From positions 62,001-126,000 of the forward strand of contig JAHFWL010000418.1 in NCBI GenBank assembly GCA_021292165.1: a stretch of 64,000 nucleotides of DNA, written 5' to 3'. The DNA comes from Shinisaurus crocodilurus (Eukaryota > Chordata > Lepidosauria > Squamata > Shinisauridae). Numbering within the stretch: the stretch's first letter is position 1; each line of letters opens with the position of its first letter. Made by a program: the position numbers and the translations under genes. Below, piece after piece: positions 1 to 10,711 of the stretch. The notes under the pieces are model-generated. The model saw only the letters and a list, made by a program, of their open reading frames with translations, made no database searches and was not told the DNA's origin.

Positions 1-190
1 AACAGAAAGCAGCTAAATCCATGTGTGTAATGGACACACTGTGCCATAACTGGATTTGAAAAGGAGGCAGAAGGTGGGCTTTCATCCCTGCAGGAAATCC
101 TGGGGTACTCTCAGTTCCCCTGGACATGGGTTGGGGACCAGGGATGTATAAATAGACTTTCTATCACAGAAAAGTCAGAACTTTCCATTG

Positions 191-423
191 AGCCAGTGTG
201 GCATAGTGGTGAGAGTGTTGGACTCGGACTCAGGAGATGCGGGTTCTAGTCCCCACTCGGCCATGAAACTCACTGGGTGACTGTGGTCCAGTCACTGACT
301 CTCAGCCTAACCTACCTCACAGGGTTGTTGTGAGGATAAAATGGAGAGAAGGAGGATTATGTAAGCCGCCTTGGGTTCCTTGCAGGAAAAAAGGTGGGGT
401 ATAAATACAATAAATAAATAAAT
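191..423 (+). repeat. tRNA-derived SINE, Sauria/Squam-like
   Basis: A SINE about 230 bp long. The head has a tRNA-like A box region (tagtggtgagagtgttgg) and a B box-like ggttctagtcc. The body contains the phrases 'catgaaactcactgggtgac' and 'cctcacagggttgttgtgag', which I recognise from lizard and snake SINEs. The tail ends in ataaataaataaa repeats. This is one of the signs that the genome is squamate. The family name is from memory of consensus phrases and was not checked against a library. It has no protein-coding potential. Confidence 0.8.
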
Positions 424-1163
424 TGATCTAAAGAAAATGGGTGCTGGGTATGCACTGGAACCCCTGAAATTTCCCACTGCTTGCATGTGGGGTGCACATG
501 CATAACAATAGGAAACAGGTCAATTTATTGCTATGATTCCATTGTTACTCCCAGGGTAAAGTGTTTGTCAGATTTTCTGCCACAGGTGCCCAAATAAATT
601 GTTGAGACTGGTCTCTCTCTGTGTGTGTGTGTGTGTGTGTGTGTGTTGGGTGTTTACATTTGCATGTGCCATTTGCTCTTCTGTCTCAGGCAGAAAAATG
701 TCTTGGGCTGACTCTGGGGCCCCAGCCAACTGAGCTTCAGAAGGCAAAAAAATGTGGAGCACCCAGTGCCCTGAAGCTGCAGTCAGACTCCCTGGTATGG
801 GTGGGTGGGAGTATGCCTACCTTTATTGGGGCTAATACAAACTTTTGTTATGGGAATTTAGATAAGAATAGCAGTAGAGGGGAAAGGGCTTAAAAACACT
901 GTTACTAACCATGCCTCTGCACTGAACACAACTGGAGCACCCCCCTCCCTACTCGTAGGACTGCTTTGAACACACACACCCTTTTAAGTCGTAAAATGCC
1001 ATCATGAAAGCCTAATATCTAGGGGTTGCTTGGTGTAATTGCTAGGCTTAAAAAGCAAACCACCCATTTAACAGGTGTGGCCAAGTTGATTTGCTTTGGG
1101 GTCTAGTTCTAGCAGCTGCTGCATGACATCAAAGCCCTCAATGGCTCAGGTCCCAAATGCATG

Positions 1164-1164
<1 letters not shown>
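424..1164. other. Non-coding stretch with a GT microsatellite
   Basis: No gene was recognised. It contains a (GT)n run at about 621-646. The short open frames across it encode the microsatellite (runs of CVCV or HTHT) and are not genes. Confidence 0.6.

Positions 1165-1198
<34 letters not shown>
1165..1198. repeat. (ATC)n microsatellite
   Basis: About eleven uninterrupted atc/tca units. A second (ATC)n tract lies at 2,686-2,736. Both are next to copies of the same roughly 170-bp repeat, so the microsatellite may be part of the repeated unit. Confidence 0.9.
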
Positions 1199-1640
1199 GA
1201 AAATATGCTCTTCGGTCTGCAATGCAGAGTCAGGAACTGCTGACCACTGCCCCAAGTGGTCAGTCATGGAACTGCAGCCTCCTGGGAAAGAACCTTCCAG
1301 ATCCTGTTTGGCTCCAGCCACCCTGGTAAGCCATTGAAAAGGACTTCCTTTTTTCCTGCTGAGTCCCGCTGGAGCAACAAGATCTACTTGGGCTCATTTC
1401 CTGACTCCCAGCTGAGCAGAAGCACAGGAGGGTATCCAGCTGTTTTTGGGGCAGTATAGGCAAGTAGGCTCTCAGAGAACGAGTGAACAGGGAGAGTAAA
1501 CAGGAGTTTGGCAGCAGAGTTGTAGGGGGAAAGGAACAAGGCAAAGAGGTGAGTGGACTGGAGAAAAGGCCTAGGCAATGCCCATTCTAAGTCACCATGT
1601 GCTCCTGAGAGTATCAAGTGAAGGGGTGTTGCCATAGAAC
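1199..1640 (+). repeat. Interspersed repeat, copy 1, joined to CR1 5'-leader-like sequence
   Basis: Bases about 1,199-1,365 match 2,445-2,615: both contain 'caggaactgctgacca', 'catggaactgca' and a 'ggacttcctttt' end. From about 1,400 the sequence has 'acgagtgaacagggagag' and 'caggagtttggcag', the same phrases found at the 5' end of the long CR1 at about 5,870-5,920. I read it as a broken CR1 leader fused to another repeat. No usable reading frame. Confidence 0.5.
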
Positions 1641-1689
1641 AGGAGCTGAAGGAGGTGTGACCTGAGAGCAGGGGCGGGAGGAGGCATGG

Positions 1690-2124
1690 CCTGAGTGCTC
1701 ATTCTGTTTCCTGACTCCCAGCTGAGCAGCTAGGCAAGCAGGATCTCAGAGAGCAAGTGAACAGGGAGAACAAACAGGAGTTTGGCAGCAGAGTTCAGAT
1801 GGGGAGGTCAAGGGGGAGGTCCCTAACAAGTTTTCTTTTTTTCCCCTCCTTCTTTTATTTTCTTTTTTCTTTTCTTTTCTTTTCTTGTAACACACACTTA
1901 TACATCAGTGGGCCTCTTTGTTAACCTTCAGGGAAGACAGGACAAGGCACAGGCCTTTCCAATACAATCAGAAAGGTAGAAACAAAAAGGAAATTGAGAG
2001 CATGGACAGAAAAGACTCTCCAGTGGTGGTGACCTGCAAGGTGTGTGCAGTGTTTGTTTTCTTCCCTGAGATCAGCATGGACTTCACGTGCAACCAGTGC
2101 AAGTTGCACTGGCAACTGCTCTGA
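1690..2124 (+). mobile_element. CR1 5' fragment (leader plus start of ORF1)
   Basis: The leader phrases 'gaacaggagaacaaacagg'-like and 'ggtcaagggggaggtccc' match the start of the CR1 at 5,861. An open frame at 2,005-2,124 reads MDRKDSPVVVTCKVCAVF and then a second Cys pair, CNQC. This is the N-terminal CxxC...CxxC zinc-binding part of CR1 ORF1, and it matches MEEKESAVVVTCNVCAMF at 5,988. The element stops right after the second Cys pair, so it is 3'-truncated, which is unusual for a LINE. It is a dead fragment. Confidence 0.7.
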
Positions 2125-2684
2125 GCTGCTCTTCACTCACTACACTCTTCTAGTCTAGCATGCCTTTCACACCCAGATTGCAATGGCATGCAGGTGTCTT
2201 GCATCACATGTCCCCATCCTAGCATCAATGGGGCTGCTGCCAATCCATCCCCACCCAAAGAGATGGAGGAGTAGGTTTTGACTGGTACAGCCACTTTTAT
2301 ATGTATTATGCCAGGTATGAAAGAACTCCACTGGCTAACCATTTGCTTCTAGGTGCAGTTCCAGGTATTACCTAGTTTTTATTAAAGCCCTAAATGGTAT
2401 GAGACTGAAATGTGAAGGATTGTAATGTTTTAAATGAATAAAGAAATGTGCTCTTGCACTTGCAATGCGATATCAGGAACTGCTGACCATTGGTGAGCCA
2501 TGGAACTGCACCACCCTCTCCAGACAGAACATTCCAGATCTCGCCTGACTCAATCCAGACAGATTGGCCATTGCCTCCTACCGGGCAGGAAGGCATATAC
2601 CGGACTTCCTTTTTCAGCTGTGACACTCAGTGCAATACACTGGATTGCCCCACACCCCTACTGACTTTCTACATTCATAATTTT

Positions 2685-2735
<51 letters not shown>

Positions 2736-3269
2736 TATTAGTGTTATTAGGTTTCTTTACCTGTAAAATGAAGCCATTTACTAGGAGAAAGTTGGGAATT
2801 ATTTATAGTTATTTGTTTATATTTATAATTACCTGAGCTCTAACATATCTGGTCTTCTTCTTGGCTGGACTCCATCTTGATTTAGGTGCTCAGATTTACA
2901 TAGGTCAAATGGGAGAACCTGACAACTACAGTCAAGTCCAATTGGTCCACAGAGAAGCAAAGAGTGATGCAAACCTGTTTTCTCCCTCCAAAGAGCAAAG
3001 GAAGCACAGCACTCTGGGGCTGTGGTTCTTTCTGTAGCCTGGAATTAACAAAATGACAGTAATTCTTGTGGAATCCTCTGTGGATTTCAATCCAGAAAGT
3101 CAGTAACAAAGAAAATCTGGAGAAAACCTGCTTAATATATACATGGCCTGAGCCCTTCCATGTGGCGCTGGGGTGGTGTCTGATTACTTGGTGTCTTGTC
3201 ATTTCTTGCTCTGATCTAATTCCCCTGCTGGGTCCTGAATACTCACCTTTCCTTCAGGTACTGTTTTGT
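2125..3269. other. Repeat-rich non-coding stretch
   Basis: It holds the second copy of the 1,199-type repeat (about 2,445-2,640), an (ATC)n microsatellite at about 2,686-2,736, and then unassigned AT-rich sequence to the CR1 at 3,270. The open frames here are short and show no family resemblance. Confidence 0.5.
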
Positions 3270-5700
3270 CATAGAATCATAGAATAATAGAATCATAGAA
3301 GAGTTGGAAGGGGCCTACAAGGCCCTCAAGTCCAACCCCCTGCTCAATGCAGGAATCCAGGTCAAAGCATCTCTGACAGATGTCTGTCCAGCTGCACCTT
3401 GAATGCCTCCAGAGTGGGAGAGCCCACCACCTCCCTAGGTAGTTGATTCCATTGTCTTACTGCTCTGACAGTCAGGAAATTATTCCTGATGTTTAGGTGG
3501 AATCTGGGTTCCTGTAACTTGAGCCCATTATTCCGTGTCCTGCAAACTGGGATGATCGAGAAGAGATCCTGGCCCTCCTCTGTGTGACATCCCTTCAAGT
3601 ACTGGAAGAGTGCGATCATATCTCCCCTCATGTCTCCTCTTCTGAAGGCTAAACATGCCCAGTTCTTTCAGTCTCTCCTCATAGGGCCTTGTTTCCAGTC
3701 CCTTTATCATGCTTGTTGCCCTCCTCTGAACCCTCTCCAGTTTGTCTATGTCCTTCTTAAAGTGAGGTGCCCAGAACTGGATGCAGTACTCAAGATGAGG
3801 CCTAACCAGTGCCGAGTAAAGGGGAATTATCACTTCCCGTGATTTGGAAGCTATACTTCTATTAATACAGCCCAAAATAGCCTTTGCCTTCTTTGCAGCC
3901 ACATCGCATTGCTGGCTCATATTCAGTTTGTGATCTACCACAATTCCAAGACCCTTCTCACTTGTAGTATTGTTGAGCCAAGTGTCCCCCTTCTGTAACT
4001 CTGCATTTGGTTTCCTCTCCCTAGGTGCAGCACTTGGCATTTATCCCTATTAAATTTCATTCTGTTGTTTTCGGCCCAGGCAGCGCTCCAGCCTATCGAG
4101 GTCACTTTGAATTTTGTTTCTGTCTTCCAGAGTATTAGCTGTTCCACCCAACTTTGTGTCATCTGCAAATTTGATAAGCATTCCCTGTACCTCCTGATCC
4201 AAGTCATTAATAAAAATGTTGAAGAGCACTGGGCCCAGGACCGAGCCCTGTGGTACCCCGCTTGTTACCTCTCCCCAGTTTGAGAAGGAACCATTGATAA
4301 GCACTCTTTGAGTCTGATTCTGTAGCCAATTGTGGATCCACCTGATAGTTGTTCCATCTAGCCCACTTTTAGCTAGCTTGCTAATCAGGATATCGTGAGG
4401 CACTTTGTCAAAAGCTTTGCTGAAGTCCAGATATATAATGTCCACAGCATTCCCACAGTCCACAAGGGAGGTTACCCGATCAAAAAATGAGATCAGATTA
4501 GTCTGGCAGGATTTGTTCTTGACAAATCCATGCTGAAACTGCATTGTTTTCAAGGTGCTTGCAGACTGACTTCTTTATAATCTGCTCCAAAATCTTCCCG
4601 GGGATTGATCTCAGACTGACTGGCCTATAGTTCCCAGGTTCCTCCTTCTTGCCCTTTTTGAAGATGGGAACAACATTTGCCCTCCTCCAGTCGTCTGGCA
4701 CTTCACTCCATGATTTCTCAAAGATAATAGACAGTGGTTCTGAGAGTTCTTCTGCCAGTTCCTTTATTACTATAGGATGCAGCTCATCAGGCCCTGGAGA
4801 TATAAACTCGTTCAGATCAATCAGGTGCTCCCTGACCATTTGCCTATCAATCTCAAGCTGCAATCCTGCCCCTTCAGTCTGCACTTCAGGTTTACCAGGG
4901 GGGGTCATAGACCCTCTTTTGGGAGAAGACTGAGCTGAAGTAGGAATTGAACACTTCTGCCTTTTCTTTGTCTTCTGTTATCAATTTGCCATCCTCATTG
5001 CATAGTTGAACCACCAGTTCTTTCTTCTGTCTTTTACTGTGCATGTATCTGAAGAAAGCTTTTTTGTTGCTTTTAGCATTCCTCACTAACCTTAGCTCAT
5101 TCTCAGCTTTAGCCTTCCTGACACTATTCCTGCAGTTCTGTGCTACCTGCCTGTACTCTTCCCTTGTAGCCTGTCCTTCCTTCCACTTCCTATATGTGTC
5201 CTTTTTTGTTTTCAGGTCATCTTTGAGTTTATTGTGAAGCCACATTGGCTTCTTCTGTTGCCCTCTGCCTTTTTTCCTTGTGGGAATTGTTTGCAATTGT
5301 GTCTTTAAAATTTCCTTTTTTAAAAACTCCCACCCCTCCTGGGCTCCTTTTCTCATGAGAGTTGCTTGCCATGGGATCTTACTAATCATTGTTCTGATTT
5401 TGTTAAAATTGGCTTTCCTAAAATCCAGGGTACGTGTTTGGCTACACTCAGCTTTTGCTTCCGTTAGAATCAAGAACTCAAGTATAACATGGTCACTTTC
5501 CCCCAGAGTTCCCGAAACTGCCACTTTATCCACTAACTCGTCTCTGTTGGTTAGAATCAGGTCAAGGATAGCCGCTCCTCTAGTTCCTTCCTCCACTTTC
5601 TGTAGGAGGAAGTTATAAGCAGCACAGCTCAGGAATTTCTTGGAGGGGCCATGTTTGGCTGAATAAGTCTCCCAACAGACATCAGGGAAATTGAAGTCCC
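3270..5700 (-). mobile_element. CR1 LINE, 5'-truncated, minus strand
   Basis: A CR1-clade non-LTR retrotransposon read on the minus strand. The 3' end lies at 3,270, with tcatagaatcatagaa octamer-like repeats (the CR1 ATTCTATG tail) and the 'gttggactcgatggcc'-type 3' UTR. The ORF2 frames include the endonuclease end, the linker (4,892-5,596), and reverse transcriptase with [14 protein letters not shown] and the catalytic FADDTKL box (4,050-4,553). The C-terminal domain follows (3,362-4,040). Frameshifts split ORF2 into at least five pieces, so it is inactive. The 5' end stops inside the endonuclease region at about 5,700, next to the V2R exon 1 relic. This is an ordinary repeat, not a host gene. 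Confidence 0.93.
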
Positions 5701-5710
5701 TGATGAAGAA

Positions 5711-5860
5711 AGGAAGGTATCTCTATGCTGCAGATGATTTCACTGCTTCTAATATGTTGGCTTTTGCCGCAGACTGTCCAGAGGATGCTGAGGACCAAGT
5801 GCCCGGTGACCAGGACTTATGAACTGCAAAGTGACTATTACAGGCTGGGAGACCACATTG
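5711..5860 (+). pseudogene. V2R exon 1 relic, opposite orientation to the cluster
   Basis: From the ATG at 5,734 the plus strand reads MISLLLICWLLPQTVQ, then RMLRTKCPV, then DYYRLGDHIG. This matches exon 1 of the intact V2R gene A ([37 protein letters not shown]). It includes the signal peptide, the first conserved Cys and the GDLI motif. Homology also extends slightly upstream of the ATG. The relic ends abruptly at 5,860, where CR1 leader sequence begins, and starts next to the 5' end of another CR1, so both sides were lost. It lies on the plus strand, whereas all other V2R exons here are on the minus strand. No exon 2 in this orientation was seen. It is non-functional. Confidence 0.85.
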
Positions 5861-5987
5861 GTCTTAGAGAGCGAGCGAACAGAGCGAGCGAACAGGGAGA
5901 GCAAACAGGAGTTTGGCAAGGGAGGTCAAGGGGGAGGTCCCTAAGAAATTTTCTAGAAAGACAGAAACATAAAGGGAACAGAGAACT

Positions 5988-7012
5988 ATGGAAGAAAAGG
6001 AATCTGCAGTGGTGGTGACCTGCAATGTGTGTGCAATGTTTGTTTTCCTGCCAGAGATCAACATGACCTACATGTGCAACAAGTGCAAGCTGGTCACGCT
6101 GTTGGAAGAAAAGGTCAGAGGACTGGAGCAGCAAGTGTCAACCCTCATGAGTATAAGAGAAAGTGAGGAGTTCTTAGACAGAATGGTGGATCTACAGCAG
6201 CAAAGCGTAGAACAGGAGCCAGAAGGGCAACGGCAGGATGAGGCGGAGGCGGAGACTGCTGAGGCAAGGGAAAATAATGTAAGGGGAAGTCCCTGGAATA
6301 GGGTGACGGTTAGGAGCAGAAGAACTAGAAGACATTCTGCGCCTGTGGAAGCAGTGGAGCTATCGAACCGCTTCCAAGTACTTGGGGACGAGAGCAGAGG
6401 ACAGCCTGCAGAGGACGAATTTCCGGGCACCCAAATTGACAGCGAGCAAGAGGCTGAAGGTCAGTCAAGTGGAGGCAATCAAATCAAGGCCTACAGCAAG
6501 AGAAAGAGAAGAGTACTAGTAGTGGGAGACTCCCTCCTGCGGAGGATCGAAGCCAAAGTATGTCGTGAGGACCCATGGACTCGCCAGGTGTGCTGTCTCC
6601 CCGGGGCATGGTTAAGGATGTGACAGAGCAGCTGCCGAGGCTCATACAGCCCACTGACACATACCCTTTCTTCTCTTCCACATGGGTACAAATGATACTG
6701 GCAAGCGGAGTTACAAAGAAATCACGGCAGACTTTGAAGAGTTGGGAAGGAAACTCAAGAACTTTGGGGCCCAGATAGTTTTCTCATCCATCCTTCCAGT
6801 ACTTGGAAGAGGCATAGAAAGGGAAAGAAAAATACTCCGAGTGAATGACTGGCTACGAAGGTGGTGCAGATGTGAGGGATTTGGATTCTGGGACCATGGG
6901 CTACACTTCCTGGAAGATGGACTGCTGGCAAAGGATGGGTTGCACCTCACAAGGACTGGGAAGAATGTGTTTGGCCACAGCATGAGGAACTTAATCAGGA
7001 GGGCTTTAAACT
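5988..7012 (+). pseudogene. CR1 ORF1 (zinc-binding plus esterase-like), frameshifted
   Basis: CR1 ORF1 product, an RNA-binding/esterase-type accessory protein of the retrotransposon. The start MEEKESAVVVTCNVCAMF carries a CxxC pair, followed about 20 residues later by CNKC: a small zinc-binding domain. A coiled-coil-like stretch follows (LLEEKVRGLEQQVSTL), then an acidic linker. The SGNH/GDSL-type esterase region shows VLVVGDSLLR (the catalytic Ser block), GTND, and DGLHLTRTGK near the end (the Asp-x-x-His block). The frame is broken between about 6,560 and 6,690: the first part stops at 6,623 and the continuation runs 6,682-7,014. Inactive. Confidence 0.82.
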
Positions 7013-7052
7013 GAATCCAACAGGGGAGGGAGACATAAACTCGGGGGTACCA

Positions 7053-10000
7053 TTGGAAGAAGGCCTCTGTGCCACAACAGAGAGAACAGCTCCAGCAGTG
7101 CCCAATGATAGCCTACCACAAAATGTAGGGGAAAAGTCGGACTATAAAGCACATAGTCTTCGATGTCCCTATACTAATGCCCAGAGTATGGGCAACAAAC
7201 AGGACGAACTTGAACTCTTGATACATGAGGGCAAGTACGACTTGATAGGGATAACTGAAACCTGGTGGGATGACTCCCATGGCTGGAATACAGCAATTGA
7301 AGGGTATAACTTGTTCAAAAGGAACAGAAGCAACAGAAAGGGAGGTGGAGTTGCGCTGTATGTTAAAGATACTTTTCTCTGCACAGAGATACAGGAAGAG
7401 GAGCTTGGCAGCACCATTGAGAGCATCTGGGTTAAAATAAAGGGGGCAAAGGATAAGACGAACATAGCGGTTGGAGTCTACTACCGACCACCCAATCAAG
7501 GAGAAGACAAGGATGAAACTTTTGAAAAGCAAATTGCAAATGTTTCAAGGAGGCATGATGTGGTTGATGGCGCGTGAGTGACAGCAGAGCCCCGTGTGTG
7601 CGAGATGGGAGATTAAAAATCCTGTTCGTGTGTAGAGGCCCATAAATCCACACACGGAAATCCAGATCTTTCTCCCCCTCTCTCTGCGCAGCGTGCAGCA
7701 TTTCGGTTGCAATCAGCCAGCCAGCTTTCCAGCATGTAATCCGACTCAGGCAGCCAGCTCCCCCATTTGCAGATAGCAAGGAAAAAACTCTGTAACTCCA
7801 CAGGTCTGTTCTACCTGTTTATTTACTTAGCAAAGTAATATTCTACAGAGTATACATTTCCTAGTTACAGTCCATGTGCAGAGTACAATGCATAGCAGAC
7901 ATTTATTCCAGTGGAGCAAGTTGAGCTTTACCCCACCTCAGCAAAGACGTTACATTGTTGCATAAGTCCAGCAAGCAATAGTCAGAAGAAAAGAGTGAAC
8001 AGAGAGAACAGTCCTGCTCCTCTCTAAAATGGCTTCAGACAGAAAAACAAGTCAGTACGTCACAAGAACATCTAAACCATGTGACTACTGTTTCCCAGGC
8101 CTAGCTTTCCCATGAAAAATAACACGGGAAAGTAAGAACACACAACATTCTTGTTTACCGCCATTTTGTTCCTTCCATATTGTAAACAATGTGCTCCAGC
8201 TTGTGAATGTGATACATATCACAAAAGTGGTAGTAATGGGTGACTTCAATTACCCTGATATCTGTTGGGAGACTTATTCAGCCAAACATGGCCCCTCCAA
8301 GAAATTCCTGAGTTGTGCTGCTGATAACTTCCTCCTAAAGAAAGTGGAGGAAGGAACTAGAGGATCAGCTATCCTTGACCTGATTCTAACCAACAGAGAC
8401 GAGTTAGTGGATAAAGTGGCAGTTTCGGGAACTCTGGGAGAAAGTGACCATGTTATACTTGAGTTCTTGATCCTAAAGGAAGCAAAAGCTGAGTGTAGCC
8501 AAACATGTACCCTGGATTTTAGGAAAGCCAATTTTAACAAACTCAGAACAATAATAAGTAACGTCCCATGGCAAACGACTCTAATGAGAAAAGGAGCCCA
8601 GGAGGGGTGGGAGTTTTTAAAAAAGGAAATTTTAAAGGCACAATTGCAAACAATTCCCACCAGGAAAAAAAGCAGAGGGCAACAGAAGAAGCCAATGTGG
8701 CTTCACAATAAACTCAAAGATGACCTGAAAACAAAAAAGGACACGTATAGGAAGTGGAAGGAAGGACAGGCTACAAGGGAAGAGTACAGGCAGGTAGCAC
8801 AGAACTGCAGAAATAGTGTCAAGATTGGAAGGCTAAAGCTGAGAATGAGCTGAGGCTAGCCAGGGATGCTAAAAATAACAAGAAAGCTTTCTTCAGATAC
8901 ATGCACAGTAAAAGACAGAAGAAAGAACTGGTGGTTCAACTACGCAATGAGCATGGCAAATTGATAACAGAAGACAAGGAAAAGGCAGAAGTGTTCAATT
9001 CCTACTTCGGCTTGGTCTTCTCCCAAAAGAGGGTCTATGACCGCCCTGGCAAACCTGAAGTGCAAACTGTAGGGGCAGGATTGCAGCTTGAGATTGATAG
9101 GCAAATGGTCAAGGAGCACCTGATTACTCTGCATGAGTTTAAATCTCCAGGGCCTGACGAACTGCATCCTAGAGTAATAAAGGAACTGGCAGAAGAACTC
9201 TCAGAACCACTGTCTATTATCTTTGAGAAATCATGGAGGATAGGTGAAGTGCCAGATGACTGGAGGAGGGCAAATGTTGTTCCCATCTTCAAAAAGAGCA
9301 AGAAGGCAGAACCTGGGAACTATAGGCAAGTCAGTCTGACATCAATCCCTGGGAAAATTTTGGAGCAGATTATAAAGAAGTCAGTCTGCAAGCACCTTGA
9401 AAACAATGCAGTGATTACTAGAAGCCAGCATGGATTTGTCAAGAACAAATCCTGCCAGACTAATCTGATCTCATTTTTTGATTGGGTAACCTCCCTTGTG
9501 GACTGTGGGAATGCTGTGGACATCATATATCTGGACTTCAGCAAAGCTTTCGACAAAGTGCCTCACGATATCCTGATTAGCAAGCTAGCTAAAAGTGGGC
9601 TAGATGGAACAACTATCAGGTGGATCCACAATTGGCTACAGAATCAGACTCAAAGAGTGCTTATCAATGGTTCCTTCTCAAACTGGGGAGAGGTAACAAG
9701 CGGGGTACCACAGGGCTCGGTCCTGGGCCCGGTGCTCTTCAACATTTTTATTAATGACTTGGATCAGGAGGTACAGGGAATGCTTATCAAATTTGCAGAT
9801 GACACAAAGTTGGATGGAACAGCTAATACTCTGGAAGACAGAAACAAAATTTAAAGTGACCTCGATAGGTTGGAGCGCTGGGCCGTAAACAACAGAATGA
9901 GATTTAATAGGGATAAATGCCAAGTGCTGCACCTAGGGAGAGGAAACCAAATGCAGAGTTACAGAAGGGGGACACTTGGCTCAACAATACTACAAGTGAG

Positions 10001-10573
10001 AAGGATCTTGGAATTGTGGTAGATCACAAACTGAATATGAGTCAGCAATGCGATGTGGCTGCAAAGAAGGCAAATGCTATTTTGGGCTGCATTAATAGAA
10101 GTATAGCTTCCAAATCACGGGAAGTGATAATTCCCCTTTACTCGGCACTGGTCAGGCCTCATCTTGAGTACTGCGTCCAGTTCTGGGAACCACACTTTAA
10201 GAAGGACATAGACAAATTGGAGAGGGTTCAGAGGAGGGCAACAAGCATGATAAAGGGACTGGAAACAAGGCCCTATGAGGAGAGACTAAAAGAACTGGGC
10301 ATGTTTAGCCTTCAGAAGAGGAGACTGAGGGGAGATATGATCGCGGGATGTCACACAGAGGAGGGCCAGGATCTCTTCTCGATCATCCCAGTTTGCAGGA
10401 CACGGAATAATGGGCTCAAGTTTCAGGAACCTAGATTCCACCTAAACATCAGGAAAAATTTCCTGACTGTTAGAGCAGTAAGACAATGGAATCAACTACC
10501 TATGGAGGTGGTGGGCTCTCCCAGTCTGGAGGCATTCAAGGTGCAACTGGACAATCATCTGTCAGGGATGCAT
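7053..10573 (+). pseudogene. CR1 ORF2 (endonuclease-reverse transcriptase), disrupted
   Basis: Retrotransposon polyprotein. The APE-type endonuclease starts with YTNAQSMGNKQDELE, then GITETWW and YRPPNQGEDKDE (to about 7,558). It resumes after the insertion with VVVMGDFNYPDICW and SDHVILEF (8,230-8,470). The linker and reverse transcriptase follow: [56 protein letters not shown] and the catalytic FADDTKL. The C-terminal region is at 9,917-10,570. Breaks: the LTR-like insertion, a frameshift at about 8,820, a stop at 9,852-9,854 and a further frame change near 9,900. It cannot make an active protein. Confidence 0.9.
7565..8226 (-). mobile_element. LTR-like insertion inside the CR1 endonuclease
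   Basis: About 660 bp unrelated to CR1 interrupt the endonuclease just before VVVMGDFNY. The 5-bp repeat gtggt flanks it (7,560-7,564 and 8,227-8,231). Removing the insert and one repeat restores CR1 colinearity ('catgatgtggt' to 'agtaatgggtgac'). On the minus strand it has an aataaa signal (about 7,820) and a GC-rich end, which fits an LTR. The exact termini are uncertain, because no clean TG...CA abuts the direct repeat on the right-hand side. An LTR family cannot be named by eye. Confidence 0.55.
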
Positions 10574-10633
10574 CTTGTCAGCTTCACGGTGGCTTTCCAT
10601 GCAAGGAAATTGCCTGACAATTTTAATGAAGCC
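10574..10633 (+). pseudogene. 60-bp V2R exon 6 fragment patched into a CR1 3' UTR
   Basis: Twenty codons read LVSFTVAFHA then RKLPDNFNEA, in the plus orientation. They match gene A exon 6 at 12,455-12,514 (end of TM5 and third intracellular loop; [20 protein letters not shown] in gene A) with 9 differences in 60 bases by hand count. CR1 sequence borders it on both sides: 'gtcagggatg' before and 'tgcactgagcacgggg' after. In the CR1 at 30,050-30,090 the equivalent stretch is 'gggatgctttgacctgg' then 'attcctgcattgagcag'. So a CR1 segment of about 16 bp was replaced by V2R exon sequence. Confidence 0.88.
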
Positions 10634-10711
10634 TGCACTGAGCACGGGGTTGGACTCGATGGCCTTGTAGGCCCCTTCCAACTCTACTTTTCTATGATTC
10701 TATGATTCTAT

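Larger units (their letters stand above)
5861..10711 (+). mobile_element. CR1 LINE, nearly full length, plus strand
   Basis: A CR1 element with leader (5,861-5,987), ORF1 (5,988-7,012), ORF2 (about 7,053-10,570) and a 3' UTR ending in tctatgattctatgattcta. It begins directly at the V2R exon 1 relic. A roughly 660-bp LTR-like insertion (7,565-8,226) splits the endonuclease domain. A 60-bp V2R fragment replaces part of the 3' UTR (10,574-10,633). ORF1 and ORF2 both carry frameshifts, so the copy is inactive, though it still looks fairly young. Confidence 0.93.

Noticed and set aside
7053..7577. A host endonuclease gene
   Set aside because: The motifs and position are those of CR1 ORF2, and sequence continuity with the CR1 reverse transcriptase shows it is retrotransposon.
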